Shown one piece after another: positions 52,545-64,000 of a stretch of 64,000 bases of DNA. Both the position numbers and the translations under genes were made by a program. The first letter of the stretch is position 1; every line of letters starts with the position of its first letter. The stretch is from Maea johnstoni. Taxonomy: Eukaryota > Annelida > Polychaeta > Spionida > Magelonidae. A model generated the notes under the pieces. The model was given only the letters and a program-made list of their open reading frames with translations. It was not told the origin of the DNA and ran no database searches. The stretch covers positions 22,024,856 to 22,088,855 of the forward strand of contig OZ012689.1 in assembly GCA_963942565.1 (NCBI GenBank), given 5' to 3'.

Positions 52545-52800
52545 CAGGTTCTCTGGCTAAGTTAGGTTTAATGCCATGCCGCCACCGCTACACTACAGGA
52601 TAGATATGATGTCTCTCTCAACCTATAGATGGCAGCACAGTTTTCAGAACTTGCAGTTTTACAGACTACAACTCTAGTGTGTCCCCCTCGAGGATTTATT
52701 CAGAACTAAACTTGAAATCAACTCAGGTTAGATCAGTGAGACTTAACGGAAAGAGACAGATAACACACATCTAGAAAGTCTATTGTAGGAGCAGCTCTGA
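52545..52800 (+). mobile_element. ATAGATGGC-family repeat
   Basis: GGCTAAGTTAGGTTTAATGC, GATGTCTCTCTCAACCTATA, CAGAACTAAACTTGAAATC. Direct copy of the block at 35033 and reverse of 49637. Confidence 0.65.
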
Positions 52801-52819
52801 AGACACTGTAAGTTACAAG

Positions 52820-53130
52820 TGCCCCCAACAAGGCAGGCGGGAGGGAGGGCGGGGCGGGGCTAGGCGTTCTCAGAAATCAGGCCACCCTAGGGTCACAGAC
52901 AGGTCAATCATGTCAACCGAGCCCTCCCCCACCACGACGACCTCCAGCGGGCCGCGGCATCGGCAGCAGCGTTGGGTGGGTGTCGAGCTAACCTAGGTGT
53001 AGTATTCTCCTCAGTCGGCCGTGCACACAGCACGGGCGGGTGCAGCGGGCACGGCACGGCACGGTACTAGGCATGGGCATTATCCTGCTACCCTGCCCCG
53101 CCGCCGCCCCGCAGTAATTGTTTGAGTATC
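52820..53130. promoter_or_regulatory. GC-rich island, possible promoter
   Basis: The most GC-rich stretch of the window: GGGCGGGGCGGGGC, GGGCCGCGGC, GGCACGGCACGGCACGG, CCGCCGCCCCGC. CpG is not depleted. No open frame or splice pattern is evident. It could start a distal SPOP 5' exon or a gene beyond the window. Confidence 0.3.
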
Positions 53131-53213
53131 GAACAGGACCTGAGGGTCAGGCCAAAGGTCAGCCGTCAGGTCACACAGCTACAGTCGTGATTAATTTACT
53201 GGAAAACACTATG

Positions 53214-53342
53214 TTAACCCTTATGCTGGAGGTGGATAATTTTGCAATTACAAAATCATGCAAAAAAGCCCAGAAATGACAGAAACCCTGACACACCGGG
53301 GTACATCTGAAAGTACTCAGCGAGTGCTATCCGGATAATAAA
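53214..53342 (+). mobile_element. piggyBac-like MITE (pB1), left half
   Basis: TTAACCCTTATGCTGGAGGT to CTCAGCGAGTGCTATCC, then unrelated sequence. Confidence 0.72.
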
Positions 53343-55748
53343 GAAGTGCTCACCCACTCAGGCTCAGCATTGCCTTAAAAACTGCCATTCATAATAATAA
53401 TTCAAAAAATACTTTGAAATGATCAAATAGACAGATTCCATCAATTGAGCCACTTAAAGGCTTAATATGGCAGTTTTAATTGTTGAAAGCAAATAAATAA
53501 TTAAATCTGATGAAAACTTGACAACATTAAAAGCAACCCATTAAAGAATAGGGAGATTAGTGGGACCATGAAAACCTGCTAATTGGAAAAGATGTTTGCA
53601 GACTGGGGAGGGAGAGTACTAAATCTTGCTGAAAAACCCTCCTTGTTTCACTGAAAACTCTACTAAAAAGCAAATGAAAATCAAATATAGAAAGGATATT
53701 CCAATATTCAACTGATTGACCCGTAACTACATGAGGAGCTCTCCAAAGTTCTTGAAACAACATGCTTGTAGACAAAGCTAGTTGTGGTTACATTCTTCTA
53801 GGGGAAAAAAGGTTGTATTTTTGGTTTCCGCACTTCCCTTTCAATGCATAGGAACTTAATGAAGAGGAAATAGTGGTTATAGGGAAGAAAGGGATACAGG
53901 AAAATCTACATGGCATATCACAAGGGTGGGTTATTTTTGGTTGGCTGGGGTCAGCCGGTGGTAACGTGGGGTTGGCTCAGATAGTACATACTACACAGTT
54001 GTGCTTGAGGAATCTGTGTTAATTCATTCATACAAAGGCAGACGACTACTATTATGATTCACCTTCGATTCATACCAAGTAAACTGGAGTTAACACTAAG
54101 AAATGAGGACATACTTCAAATACAAGTTCAGAGAAATTGAAAATTTCACAAAACTTTATTTATCTTCAAATGAGTGCAGTTTCTTAAGTACAAGTTCAAA
54201 TTGCTAAGAGCTAATGTTTTCGATTTATTGACATGAAGTTATTCAAAATGAAATATAATTCCAAATTTGTTTTTGCAATATTTGTCTTGTTTGCAATACC
54301 TGCATTATATCTTTTTTTCCCCTTTTTGCAAGTAAATGTCTTGACATTACAATTTCTTTAAAAAGATATTACCTATTTTCTATATTTGTTTTTGAAATAT
54401 TAATTAAGTGCTTTAAGCAGGTATAGGTAAGGCACCTCCTAGGGTACAACCACACTGAAGGTCAAGGTCATTGGGTACGTTTTTCTGACCCTCCCCACTT
54501 AATCTAAGCCAACAACATAACAACAGGCCCCATCGCTTACTGCTGCTAGCTGCACCTGTGAACGCATGACACCTATGGTAGACAGGTGTCACCGCATCTG
54601 GGACACTACTGTAATTATCAGGAGTCAAGCACAAGTTCACAAAATATTTGAGGGACAGTTATGGACTGGGTTTGGAGTAGGATTTCTTCAAATATTTTCC
54701 AGAACATATTTTTTTAATTTTTTAATTTTTTTAAATTTTTTTATTAAGAACTATGGATGATCCATGTTTGTTTATTTTCATATAAAACATTAAACATATA
54801 TTACAATCAAAATATAATACCTATCTAATCCTTGTCATTTAAAAGAAATTCTTAGGTTTTTAACATGCTTTTGTTAGAAGTTGCCTCGAAAGAAGGGCGT
54901 TACCATGGGATCAGTGAGCACAAATGGGACAAACACAAATATGCTACCAGAAGTCAGACAGATCGACAGCGTGCTTGCACATATGCACGTACAGGCACTG
55001 CTATACACATGAGCCATCTAGGGGCGAATATGGGAACTAATATCAAATCTGCCACCAGGGTCAAGGGTAGCCTGCCTCCCAGGCCCTATTTAAATGTCAT
55101 CCCTTGTGGATAGATGGCACTGCAGTATACTAGGAACTCAGATGAAAATAGGACACTGAGATGTGAAGCTGGTCCCCAGCCCTTGGGCATGGTCTAATTG
55201 ACTAACATATAGCCTGAGAACCCGTCCACCTGTCTTTTGGACAGGTAGTTTTCTAAAAACCTCCTGTTTGGATAGGCAAAAATTTCTATGATGATTTTTA
55301 AATTCTGACTTTTGGGGTGTGATAACCAAATATTATCCTAACAAAGCATCTTCTAGGACATAGCTGAAGTGTAAATTGCCCTTTTTGACACACTAGGCTA
55401 TTAAATGTAGCTGGTATAAGGATTTGAAGTAGATAAGTAGCTTAATCTGGACGGCACTCTGATCTGATCTGATTACCTGTAAGATGGGGCCAGTAATATA
55501 TAAAGAGGCTGACTGCATCAGACTATCTGTGCTCATACAACCCTTGGTTATCTCGGCCAAGCATGCACCCAGCTACAATATTCCCTCGTCTGTCGTAAAT
55601 AGAGGACAGTGTTTGTGTGAAGTTGTCAGGGAAATCAGAGCAATGACGCAGAAGCTGCTGCCTGGGTCGGTACGCTAACTTATAGCCTTCCTTATCAACC
55701 ACAAGGCAGCACCGGTGCAGACTTACAGCAGGGTTAACCTTGAACTAC
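53343..55748. other. Stretch without a recognisable gene
   Basis: AT-rich DNA with a T-rich run near 54710-54740. Short open frames lack domains. Confidence 0.55.
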
Positions 55749-55774
55749 GCTCATAGTCACTGAAATGGTACCTG

Positions 55775-56088
55775 CATGGTCTTAGCCAGCAGGGCGTCTG
55801 GGTGTCTTTTTGGACACCCAAACCCTTAAAAAGCACCCCTCAGGACACCCAAATTTTTATGGAAGGGATTTTTGAAAATGTCAATCACAAGCATATAATT
55901 GAATTATTTCATCTCCTTATAATTCCAAGGACATTGTTTAATGATATCATGCCTTATTTTGATGAATTTATACATGTTTATGGGTGAAATATGAGTATAT
56001 TGTGATCCCCCTTCAAAATGTGGACGCCCAAAAATTTTACAACTGCCAATTTTAGGCACCCAGTTTCTAAATCCTGGCGTAGACACTG
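55775..56088 (+). mobile_element. hAT-like MITE (hM1), full length
   Basis: CATGGTCTTAGCCAG to CCTGGCGTAGACACTG, 314 bp, with drift only at the right end. A 24-bp imperfect direct repeat (GCTC.TAGTCACTGAAA.GGT) flanks it at 55749-55772 and 56088-56111. Confidence 0.88.
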
Positions 56089-56368
56089 CTCCTAGTCACT
56101 GAAAAGGTGCCATTCCCATCTGAGTTGACCAAGCAGTGCACGGTATACCATAGTGCCACCAATGGTAGATAGAGGGCACTACTTGGTCCTATCTCTAAAG
56201 GTGTCATACTCACTTTACAATGTGTTGTTTCACTTCTGATAAATAATTCTGAAATGAATTCCCTTCACAAGATGCCATTTTGAGCAAGATCTCAAGGGAA
56301 AGTCAGGCATCCATGTAATCCAAACATGAAAAGGTAAAAGTATATATTCAGCTAACTGTCTGGGGGTC

Positions 56369-56570
56369 CTCACCCTTATGCTGCTGGTGGCTAATTTTGC
56401 CTAATTACAAAATGATGGGAAAAGGGTGAAAAGTCCCTGGCATATTGGTACTCATCTACTCAGTAAAAGCTATCATCTAATGAATACAAGCATGACAGGG
56501 CTTAGATGGTTTTCAAAAATATTTGCGTCCTTGTGCTTTGGACGAAATTAACCTCAGCATTGTAAGGGTT
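56369..56570 (+). mobile_element. piggyBac-like MITE (pB1)
   Basis: CACCCTTATGCTGCTGGTGG to CCTCAGCATTGTAAGGGTTAA. Confidence 0.85.
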
Positions 56571-56939
56571 AATTACTATCGCCCGGGGCAACAGTGGTCA
56601 GCAGTATAATTGACAGAAATCCTAGCTTATGTCACTGTGGTGGACAGCGGTCAATTAACCCAGAATACTCATACTCAGAAAATCAATTAAGAATGTTATT
56701 ACATCATATTCCCCCTATAGAATCTGTGCCAGGAGTATGCATGAGAATTATATCACATCATATTAGTGCTATAGTACCAAGAATATTAGGAAACCAAATG
56801 GTGATGGTTATGATCATTTTGTATATCATACATAGCTTGCTTGCTACTAGTGGTCTGAAGCAGACCTGAGTCGGTTATTGACCAATGGGATCTCTACCTT
56901 CCCTCAAGTCTCGAAACTAAAAAGCCATGTACTCTACTA

Positions 56940-57050
56940 CTTAGTAACCCTGGGGCCCTCGGGCTACTTGTAAACATGCCAGCGGGCCTAAGGGAAGATC
57001 CTTACCAATGGACTGAGTTACCCTCTTTAAATAAAGATTACTATTATTAA
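56940..57050 (+). repeat. SINE-like copy
   Basis: ACCCTGGGGCCCTCGGGCTA to GAGTTACCCTCTTTAAATAA, then AGATTACTATTATT. Confidence 0.45.
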
Positions 57051-57124
57051 TAAATTATACTGGTAACTGGAGGTCATTTGTGTATAGAGTCCTAAAAGAG
57101 CCTAATACATTGTGTTTTTGACAT

Positions 57125-58107
57125 CATCTTAGTCAGGATTAAGAAACTGGGTGCAAAATCGTTTGGCGATAGCTTTTCAAGCATAACCACAATATACTCA
57201 GAACTTAACCATAATACATTATTTAGTTATTCAAATAAAACAAATCCTTGTGCAATGTTATTGGGATTACATTGAGAAGAAAATATACACATATGTGCTC
57301 GTAAATTCACATTTCAAGAAATTCCTCGCAAAAGAATTGGATGTCTAGAGGGGTTATACTGTACACTGCCTTAATAGTCCGTGCTAAAATAGTACGGATC
57401 TCTTAAAATTAAAATAAATCCGTTTTTTAATAGTCCGGATTCGACCCCCACCTGCTGCGCCATCTATCTATCATAACGCAAACTAAATTTTGGCAAGTGA
57501 ACCGTGATAATAGAGCCGATAATAGATGGATCAAATTCATACAAGTTCTAGTAGTGGGGGGCTCTTTGACAGGGAAATTGCAGTTAAAATGTTCACTACC
57601 ACCCCAGATGATGCCTGCCAGGTGAGAGCATGAGGGAGAAAATGAGTACAACTCACCTGGTTGCAATTAGCAACCAGGTAGGACAAAGGAATGAATGTTA
57701 CAAACATTTGTGAAGGGCTTCCTGAGCATGAAGCTCAGGAAGCACTCAAACAAAGGAATGGGGAAAGGATGTGTTAAAATGGCCAAAAATGATCTGAAAT
57801 ATTTCATTTTGTTATATAAGCAATGTTAAAGGGTTAAACAAAGGCGTTAAAGAGTTAAGTTTGCGTATATGACGACTGTAAAGGTGATTTATAGTGGCGC
57901 CACCTATTGACTGACATGGAAACTAAAGGACAAATGGACGAACGTATCTCCCCTTCATTACGTTTTTGTCCGTTTTTAAACAATCCGGATTATTCCAAAC
58001 GGAAAAATCCGGAATGTTTTTACACTCTGACAATTAAGGCAGTGTACAGTACTTAGAGGGTTTGGGTGTACAAATAATGTCCAGACACCCTGGTGGCTTA
58101 GACTATG
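57125..58107 (-). mobile_element. hAT-like MITE (hM1), split by a TA-type transposon
   Basis: Left part 57125-57356 (CATCTTAGTCAGGATTAAGA..AATTCCTCGCAAAA) and right part 58052-58107 (GAGGGTTTGGGTGTACAAAT..GGTGGCTTAGACTATG). Confidence 0.78.
57357..58051. mobile_element. Non-autonomous transposon with 19-bp perfect inverted ends, inserted in hM1
   Basis: TACTGTACACTGCCTTAAT at the left and its exact complement at the right, 695 bp. A TA target is contained in the outer bases, which suggests Tc1/mariner. Sub-terminal AATAGTCCGGATT and AATCCGGATTATTCC also mirror each other. Inside is the hairpin GCTTCCTGAGC / GCTCAGGAAGC at 57718-57743. No transposase frame. Confidence 0.82.
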
Positions 58108-58263
58108 GTTGCTGGTCTTTCTGGGGAAACCTAGAGGAAGTTCATATCATACCTTTATCAATCAAAAACAAACAATTCTCCTAGACCTATTCCTTGCAAT
58201 CTTGTACTAACAACTGTAGTAAAATCAATCACAGATAGCTGAAACTAGACACCATGGAGTAAC

Positions 58264-58333
58264 GGTGATGATGATGATGACGGTACAAGCCTACAAGGTA
58301 CAACTACTACTACTACTACTACTACTACTAAGG

Positions 58334-58406
<73 letters not shown>

Positions 58407-58444
58407 TTAATGATTATCACAATAATAATAATAACAATAATAAC

Positions 58445-58479
<35 letters not shown>

Positions 58480-58645
58480 TAATGATGATGTTGATAATGA
58501 TAATATTAAAATGATGATGATAATAATAATAATAATAATAGTAATAATAATAATAATAATGATTTAACAATAATAGTAGTAACAATAATAACAATAATAA
58601 TAATCATAATAATTATATTAATATTAATAAAAAATTATAATAATT

Positions 58646-58676
<31 letters not shown>

Positions 58677-58690
58677 TAATAATAACAGCA
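58264..58690. repeat. ACT and AAT trinucleotide microsatellites
   Basis: (ACT)n at about 58300-58405, then AAT/AAC/ATG mixtures to 58690. Poly-Thr/Asn/Ser frames are not genes. Confidence 0.95.
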
Positions 58691-59230
58691 GAATAATAAT
58701 GCGTTAAGTTGCCTTTGAAGTTGGGCAATACTTTTAACTGCCACATGTAACTTGAAGTGCTTATCACAAAGTTTTACAGTACAGACACTGAAAGCTCCCC
58801 CACTATAGGTTTTTACACAAGTTCTCGGATCATGATGATAGAATTTCTGCCAGTGTTTCTCCACACTGAATGATTGGGTGGGTTTGTTTGCTCTCAACTC
58901 TAGTGCAAACACCACACTTCTAACCATCATCAAATATCACGCCTGATCTGGGGCAATTTATTCGGCCTTCTGGCATCATCAAGCCGAACAGAATAAATCA
59001 CCTTGAGATCTCCATTGCCTTTCAGAAAGCACTGTTAAAGCACTAGTTCCCAGCACAGTCGCAAGGTATTAGCCAGGAGTAAGATTTGGTGCTCAAAGTT
59101 GGCAAAATTAAATTTCCGTACACATTATTTTATTTTTTATGTGAGAGTGAGACCACAATAGGTTCCTATAATAACCATAAACGTATTGACTTGCTAAGAG
59201 AAGGCACAATATATTTATTCAATGTCATGA

Positions 59231-60493
59231 CAGGGCTGTCCAAGCCCAAAATGCCTGTAGCAAAATTTGAACTACCTGTAGCAAAGTACTTCTACCGCCT
59301 GCCACCAGGTGGCGTTTTAATGGTTCAAATTTTATCCACCAGGGGTCATTTAGTTCACACTTTACACACTAGGGGAAGTCAAATAAAGACTATGACATAG
59401 CACCAATTGAAATGTATGTTGAAACTTGAAACACTGAATCCACACATAGTACAATATAGGTTATACTTATCACAGATTTGTATATTGAAGCTTAAGATTC
59501 TTCAATATACTGGCACACACTCTATTTCACATATATAGCCAGCTTGAATATTTATAATACAGTCTGATAAGACTCGGCAAGTTTTTTGGTAAGTGAGCAT
59601 CATCCGATTATAAATAAGAATTGCTCAAGCATAATTTTTTTCAAAAACTATCATCAGCATCCCTAAGTGTATTAGCATATCAAATATTGATGAAATCTGG
59701 TGACCGGTTGCAGAGAAATTAGTGAAAAAAGTTTTTTGGTAAGTGGGCATCATCAGATTATGAATCAGAATTGCTCAAGCAAAATCTTTTTCAAAAACTA
59801 TCATCAGCATCCCTAAGTGTATTAGTATCTCAAATATTAATGATTTCAGACCTCAAAATTGCCTAGAAACCTGATTTTCCTCAATAGTCTTTTGTGTTTC
59901 TAAACAGTTTACAAAATTGGTTACCAACACGACTACTAAATACAAGATTTCTAGAGTTGACAAGTTGGTTTTATTAGACTACCTTTGTGGGCACCCCCAT
60001 GCAACGTTTTATTGATATCTAGTGCTCGCCGGCCGAGAAAAATGATGGACAGTGTTTCTTTCTTCTAACAACAACAAAGATACTACAGAAAAAATACACG
60101 TCCACACTGATTATAAACGAGCAAAAATAATCATAATCGCAAACTCATTGACAAAACTGGCTGGACTTAAGTATACATAAACAACTCCGTTTTCGATAGA
60201 CATTACAGAAATCTTAGTAAAATATGTTCCTTTTCCAAAAATCCAAAACTGAAGGGGTATCTTTTATTTTCATATCGTCTGTATCATGGCGTCCCTTTGT
60301 TTACTGCTTGTTTAGTCATGAGCACGACGCCGTGTTTGGTGATCACTTAGTTTTGGTGACCACCGCTAGATGGCGAACGCATGCATGTTGCAAAATTACC
60401 GTGTCGCAACCTTGGCGCAAATATTCTTGTGTCGCATTTTTTGAGGCTGCTGGCGCAAAATTTTGCGACAATGCGACAGCTTGGACAGCCCTG
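59231..60493. mobile_element. hAT-type non-autonomous element, 1.26 kb, 5-bp target duplication
   Basis: Ends CAGGGCTGTCCAAGC and GCTTGGACAGCCCTG, with CATGA exactly on both sides (59226-59230 and 60494-60498). A pair of 152-bp tandem copies lies inside (59580-59850). The right part holds repeated GCGACA/TTGGCGCAAA motifs. No transposase recognised; the 101-codon frame at 60224-60529 runs out through the element end. Confidence 0.85.
59580..59850. repeat. Tandem duplication, about 152-bp unit, inside the hAT-type element
   Basis: AGTTTTTTGGTAAGTG.GCAT and AACTATCATCAGCATCCCTA each occur twice. Confidence 0.9.
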
Positions 60494-60805
60494 CATGAAA
60501 GTTACACAGAGGTGATCATTTGCTTGTAATTGACATTTCAAAAAAAAATTCTCTCTCAGAAAATTGTTTGTCCTGATGTGTGTTTTTTTGTTTGTTTTTT
60601 AGGGTTTGGGTGTCAAAATGAAACCAAGACAACCTGCTGGGCTTAAGACCCTGGACACAGACATGACAGCATCTTTGTACATACACCAGAAAATGTATTC
60701 AGGCAATATCACGAAATAACCTCAATAACTGCAATCTGAATACTTAGTTCAAACTATGCCACATGAGGGAGTTGTGAATTCAACATAGATCACAACTCCA
60801 ACTGA

Positions 60806-61122
60806 CATGGTCTTAGCCAGCAGGGTGTCTGGGTGCCTTTTTGGATACCCAAACCCTTAAAAAGAACCCCTCAGGACACCCAAATTTGTTTTGTGTTAAA
60901 TTTCTAAAAATCTCAATCTCAAGCTTGTAATTGAATTTTTTCATCACACCTTTTAATTCCCATGACATTGTTTATTGATATCATGCCTTATCTTGATGAA
61001 TCTATACATGTTTACGGTTGAAATAGGAGTATATTGGTATCCCCCTTAAAGATTTGGACACCCAAAAGTTTCAAAACTGCCAATTTTAGACACCCAGTTT
61101 CTAAATCCTGGCTAAGAGACTG
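60806..61122 (+). mobile_element. hAT-like MITE (hM1), full length
   Basis: CATGGTCTTAGCCAG to CTGGCTAAGAGACTG. No clear target duplication survives. It lies only 153 bp from the previous split copy. Confidence 0.87.
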
Positions 61123-61318
61123 CTCCACCATACTCAGTGTCATGGTCACTTGTAGATAAAGGTTGTCATTTCTGACTCTCATCTAGGATGCAGGCTATGA
61201 CACTGACTATGAAAGGGTTGTATTTGCATGATCCCTAAAATGTTAAGCATGAAATATAGTCTAGGATGACATCTAAATCTGGCCTAGGACTAGGAGGCAT
61301 GCCCTAGCCTATGAAGCA

Positions 61319-61628
61319 GGGGCTTTAAGCCACCAATGCGTCCAGCGTGTCATTTGGACACCCAGAATGTTCCCTGTTTTTTGACAGGTTGGACACTTAA
61401 AAGTTTAGGCCAGGGTTTGCGGATGATGACAATTATATAGAATATAGTCCATGCAGTGTCACTCCTACAATACAAACAAAGCAGTTACTGGCATAAAAAA
61501 GCAAAATCTGTAGATGTATATGGTTTATTTCATTAGTAGTGTGAACTTTGCACCACACTTAGGACACCCAAAAGTTTATGAAACCTTCGTTTGGACACCC
61601 TGTTTCAAAATCCTGGCTAAGAACATGC
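61319..61628 (+). mobile_element. hM1-related element, diverged
   Basis: GTCATTTGGACACCCAGAAT..GGACACCCAAAAGTTTATGA..CAAAATCCTGGCTAAGAACATG. The middle differs from hM1, so it may be a sister family. Confidence 0.55.
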
Positions 61629-62365
61629 TATGAAGAGGTTGAATTTTTATAATTCACAACAATTGAAGCACTACAAATTCATTTTCAGTCATACATCAGA
61701 ATTGTATAAATAAAATTAATCTTTTAACTTGAATTCATAATTCCTAGCAGGGATCCATGTACCAGGACACAGCGCTAGAATGGCAGAAAGTGAGCATTTA
61801 AGATGACAGGAATATTTAAAGTGTTTTTGCAAGATCTCTGTTGCTGTATAAGTAGAATACTTGTTTTATGAGCAATAACAATTTTGCACCTAGATGCACT
61901 TTTTCATAAACACTTACCCTAACACTTTTATGGAAAACAATAGAAAAATCAATTATCCCAACAAAAAATTAGATAGACCAATGTAAAAATTACACCTTTA
62001 GCCAATTATTTTTCAAAATATTACTTTGATATCAAAATATTTTCATGTGTGAGTTAGGCCATGTGTAGGTCCCAGATGTGAAGGGGTTAAAATACGTCCA
62101 CACATTCAGGCCCACAGGGTCCTCAGGAGGTCAATGAGTCCAAATACCCTGTAACATCTGGTTAATGCCTTAGGTAACCAATCCAGCCGAGCGTCCAAAA
62201 ACCTGAAAATATCATGTCTGTCAGGTAATATCTTTGTTACCAGGGCATTTATTTAGATGATATTTGAATGAGAAGCATTGATTAGAACCAAACTCACAAC
62301 TATTTCTCAAAAGTTGTGTGACTTTATAAGAAAAGACATTATCAGAATTACCTGAAATCATGATG

Positions 62366-62665
62366 CAGGGTTTTAGCTAGGATTTAGTAACTGGGTGCCC
62401 AAAATTGGCTGAACATTTGTAAAATTTCTGGGCGTACTATTTTTCAAGTGAGGCCACAATATACCCAGAATACAAACATGAACATGCATTTAGTCCTGGA
62501 AGAAGGCATGATATCCTTTTAAAATGTCACTAACTTGATTCAAATGTGTGCTTGAAATGAACATTTTATGGAAATACTCACAAAAGATTATGGATGTCAC
62601 AAGGGAAGATTTTTGAGGGTTTGGGTGTTGTTTGGACATCCAGATGCCCTGCTAGCTAAGAATTT
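62366..62665 (-). mobile_element. hAT-like MITE (hM1), near full length
   Basis: CAGGGTTTTAGCTAGGATTT to CCAGATGCCCTGCTAGCTAA. Confidence 0.8.
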
Positions 62666-64000
62666 GTCCCTATGACTCCAAAGTGTGAGCACAGTGAGCT
62701 CCAGGCATGATATGAACGGGTTGATTCTGTAGCACTGAATTCCAAACCCACAACTCTTTTTCAAAAATGTTGTTATCGTAATATTTACCAGAAATCCTGA
62801 TGATTACGTGTCAAAGACAGCCCCAGGCATGCATGGGTTGATTCTGTACCAATAATTCCTTCAGGGCCACCTAGCTTACTCAATGGCCCTGAAACTGACC
62901 TGGCTGTTTATCACAGATATAATTGACATCACCTGGCATAGGAAATTAACTGGGGAAACCGTTCTAAGATTCGCTCTAGGATCCTTGATTGCCTAGCGGA
63001 GCGGCATCCAGGATCTGGAGTTCTGACCAGGATGTGACGATCCACAAAACCTGCACCGGGTCCGGTCTCCCATGGATTTACACACCAGGTGATGAGAGAT
63101 CCAGTTACCTTCCTTCAGAGCGGCAATCAAATCTCTAGCTTGATAAGAGGAATTCACCCCCCCCCCCCCTCCCATCACCCTCACTAGAGCTTCAGCCCTA
63201 TAAATCTTAATCCAAGTATAGGTCAGACCTAAAAAATGTTTATTTTATTACTCAAATAAAAAAAATTTCTGCCTTTCCTGCCTTCAACATAAACCATGCA
63301 TGAAGTTTCTGAAAAAAATCCAATATTTTTTTTATCTACCTACCTACCCTATTTTTTGTACCATAACTGGAATCAATTTCTTAGGGCCTCAAAACATAAA
63401 AATTTGCCATACCAACAAATACATGTATATCCAGTTCTTCAGTTGCTATATAATATTTCTGACTTCTTTAAACTTTTAATGCTCATAATTACAGCTTATT
63501 ATTGATTTGATTTAACTGAATGTATCCCTCAGAGCTAAGTTAACCACAAGTGCCACATGGCTTCTTGTCCAAGGCAATCAACCCTCTGGTTTGATTTAAC
63601 CCAATCAAGCTTTTAAAACAGTTCCTCTATAAATTATCCTATGGATCTTTACTCCCTATCTTGGGGTATAATAATCATCTAGCAAAACAATCCTTAGGCT
63701 GCTACAACAGGCAAATAATAGATAGATTAACTATCTAGATAGCTTAGAAAACTAACAGGATTAAATATTTCATACGATGGATAGAAGGTACAGGTTAAGG
63801 GTAGGCAGTTCTAATCAACAGTCAGGGTTAGCTCAGCGCAAATATGAGTTACGTAAACAATTATTATGTGAAAAATTATCAATAACTTAATCTTCTTTTA
63901 ATTCTTATAAAACACACCTTTTTGAACAAAAGAATAATGAAAAAAAAAAAAAAAGATTTTACCGACCTACCTAGCCTATTTTTTTCGGACCGCTACAGGA
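62666..64000. other. Window end, no recognisable gene
   Basis: Contains pB2-like end pieces (CATGATATGAACGGGTTGA near 62706, GGCATGCATGGGTTGA near 62825), a C-run at 63157-63172 and an A-run at 63940-63954. No exon recognised. Confidence 0.55.

Larger units (their letters stand above)
59062..60653 (-). mobile_element. hAT-like MITE (hM1), split by a larger hAT-type element
   Basis: Left part 59062-59230 (CAAGGTATTAGCCAGG..GAGAAGGCACAATAT) and right part 60494-60653 (TTGTAATTGACATTTCA..GCTGGGCTTAAGACCCTG). Confidence 0.82.

Noticed and set aside
60224-60529. 101-codon frame at the end of the hAT-type element
   Set aside because: Crosses the element boundary into the host MITE and has no transposase motif.

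Overview
The window is 64 kb of nuclear DNA from an invertebrate animal. It has spliced genes with large introns, an AT-rich base composition, dense microsatellites, and many short non-autonomous DNA transposons. Proteins of human-like length (SPOP) and a DIRS retrotransposon would fit a marine deuterostome or lophotrochozoan, but nothing seen here fixes the species.

Layout. (1) 406-591, plus strand: the last coding exon of a glutamate decarboxylase gene. Its stop codon runs straight into a roughly 750-bp minisatellite that appears to have grown out of the end of the coding sequence. (2) 1.35-8.2 kb: intergenic DNA with a foldback element, MITEs, an AT microsatellite and SINE-like copies. (3) 8196-14502, minus strand: a DIRS-family tyrosine-recombinase retrotransposon that looks whole, with Gag-like, RT/RNase H/methyltransferase-like and tyrosine recombinase frames, matching inverted termini and an internal complementary region. 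(4) 20.2-40.0 kb, minus strand: a complete SPOP gene (MATH-BTB adaptor of CUL3 ubiquitin ligases). Its eight coding exons sum to 374 codons plus a stop, the same length as human SPOP. All splice sites are canonical, and a partial duplicate of the seventh coding exon lies in the last intron. (5) 40-64 kb: upstream and flanking DNA with no further gene I can recognise. It holds candidate 5' regions for SPOP near 46.8-47.3 kb and 52.8-53.1 kb, both weakly supported.

The repeats fall into a few families that I could define from the sequence alone. One is a piggyBac-like MITE of about 210 bp (ends TTAA-CCCTT, about 19 copies). A second TTAA MITE family has ends like CCCATTCATRCC. A third is a hAT-like MITE of about 300 bp with 8-bp target duplications (about 17 copies or pieces). 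Three of the hAT-like copies are split by younger transposons. The remaining families are a SINE-like family with a TTACCCTC..AAATAAAGATTA tail, and a family carrying an ATAGATGGC core. Independent tandem duplications with units of 80-180 bp occur at least twelve times, and the SPOP exon fragment seems to be one of them.

No prokaryotic features, CRISPR arrays, tRNA or rRNA genes were seen.
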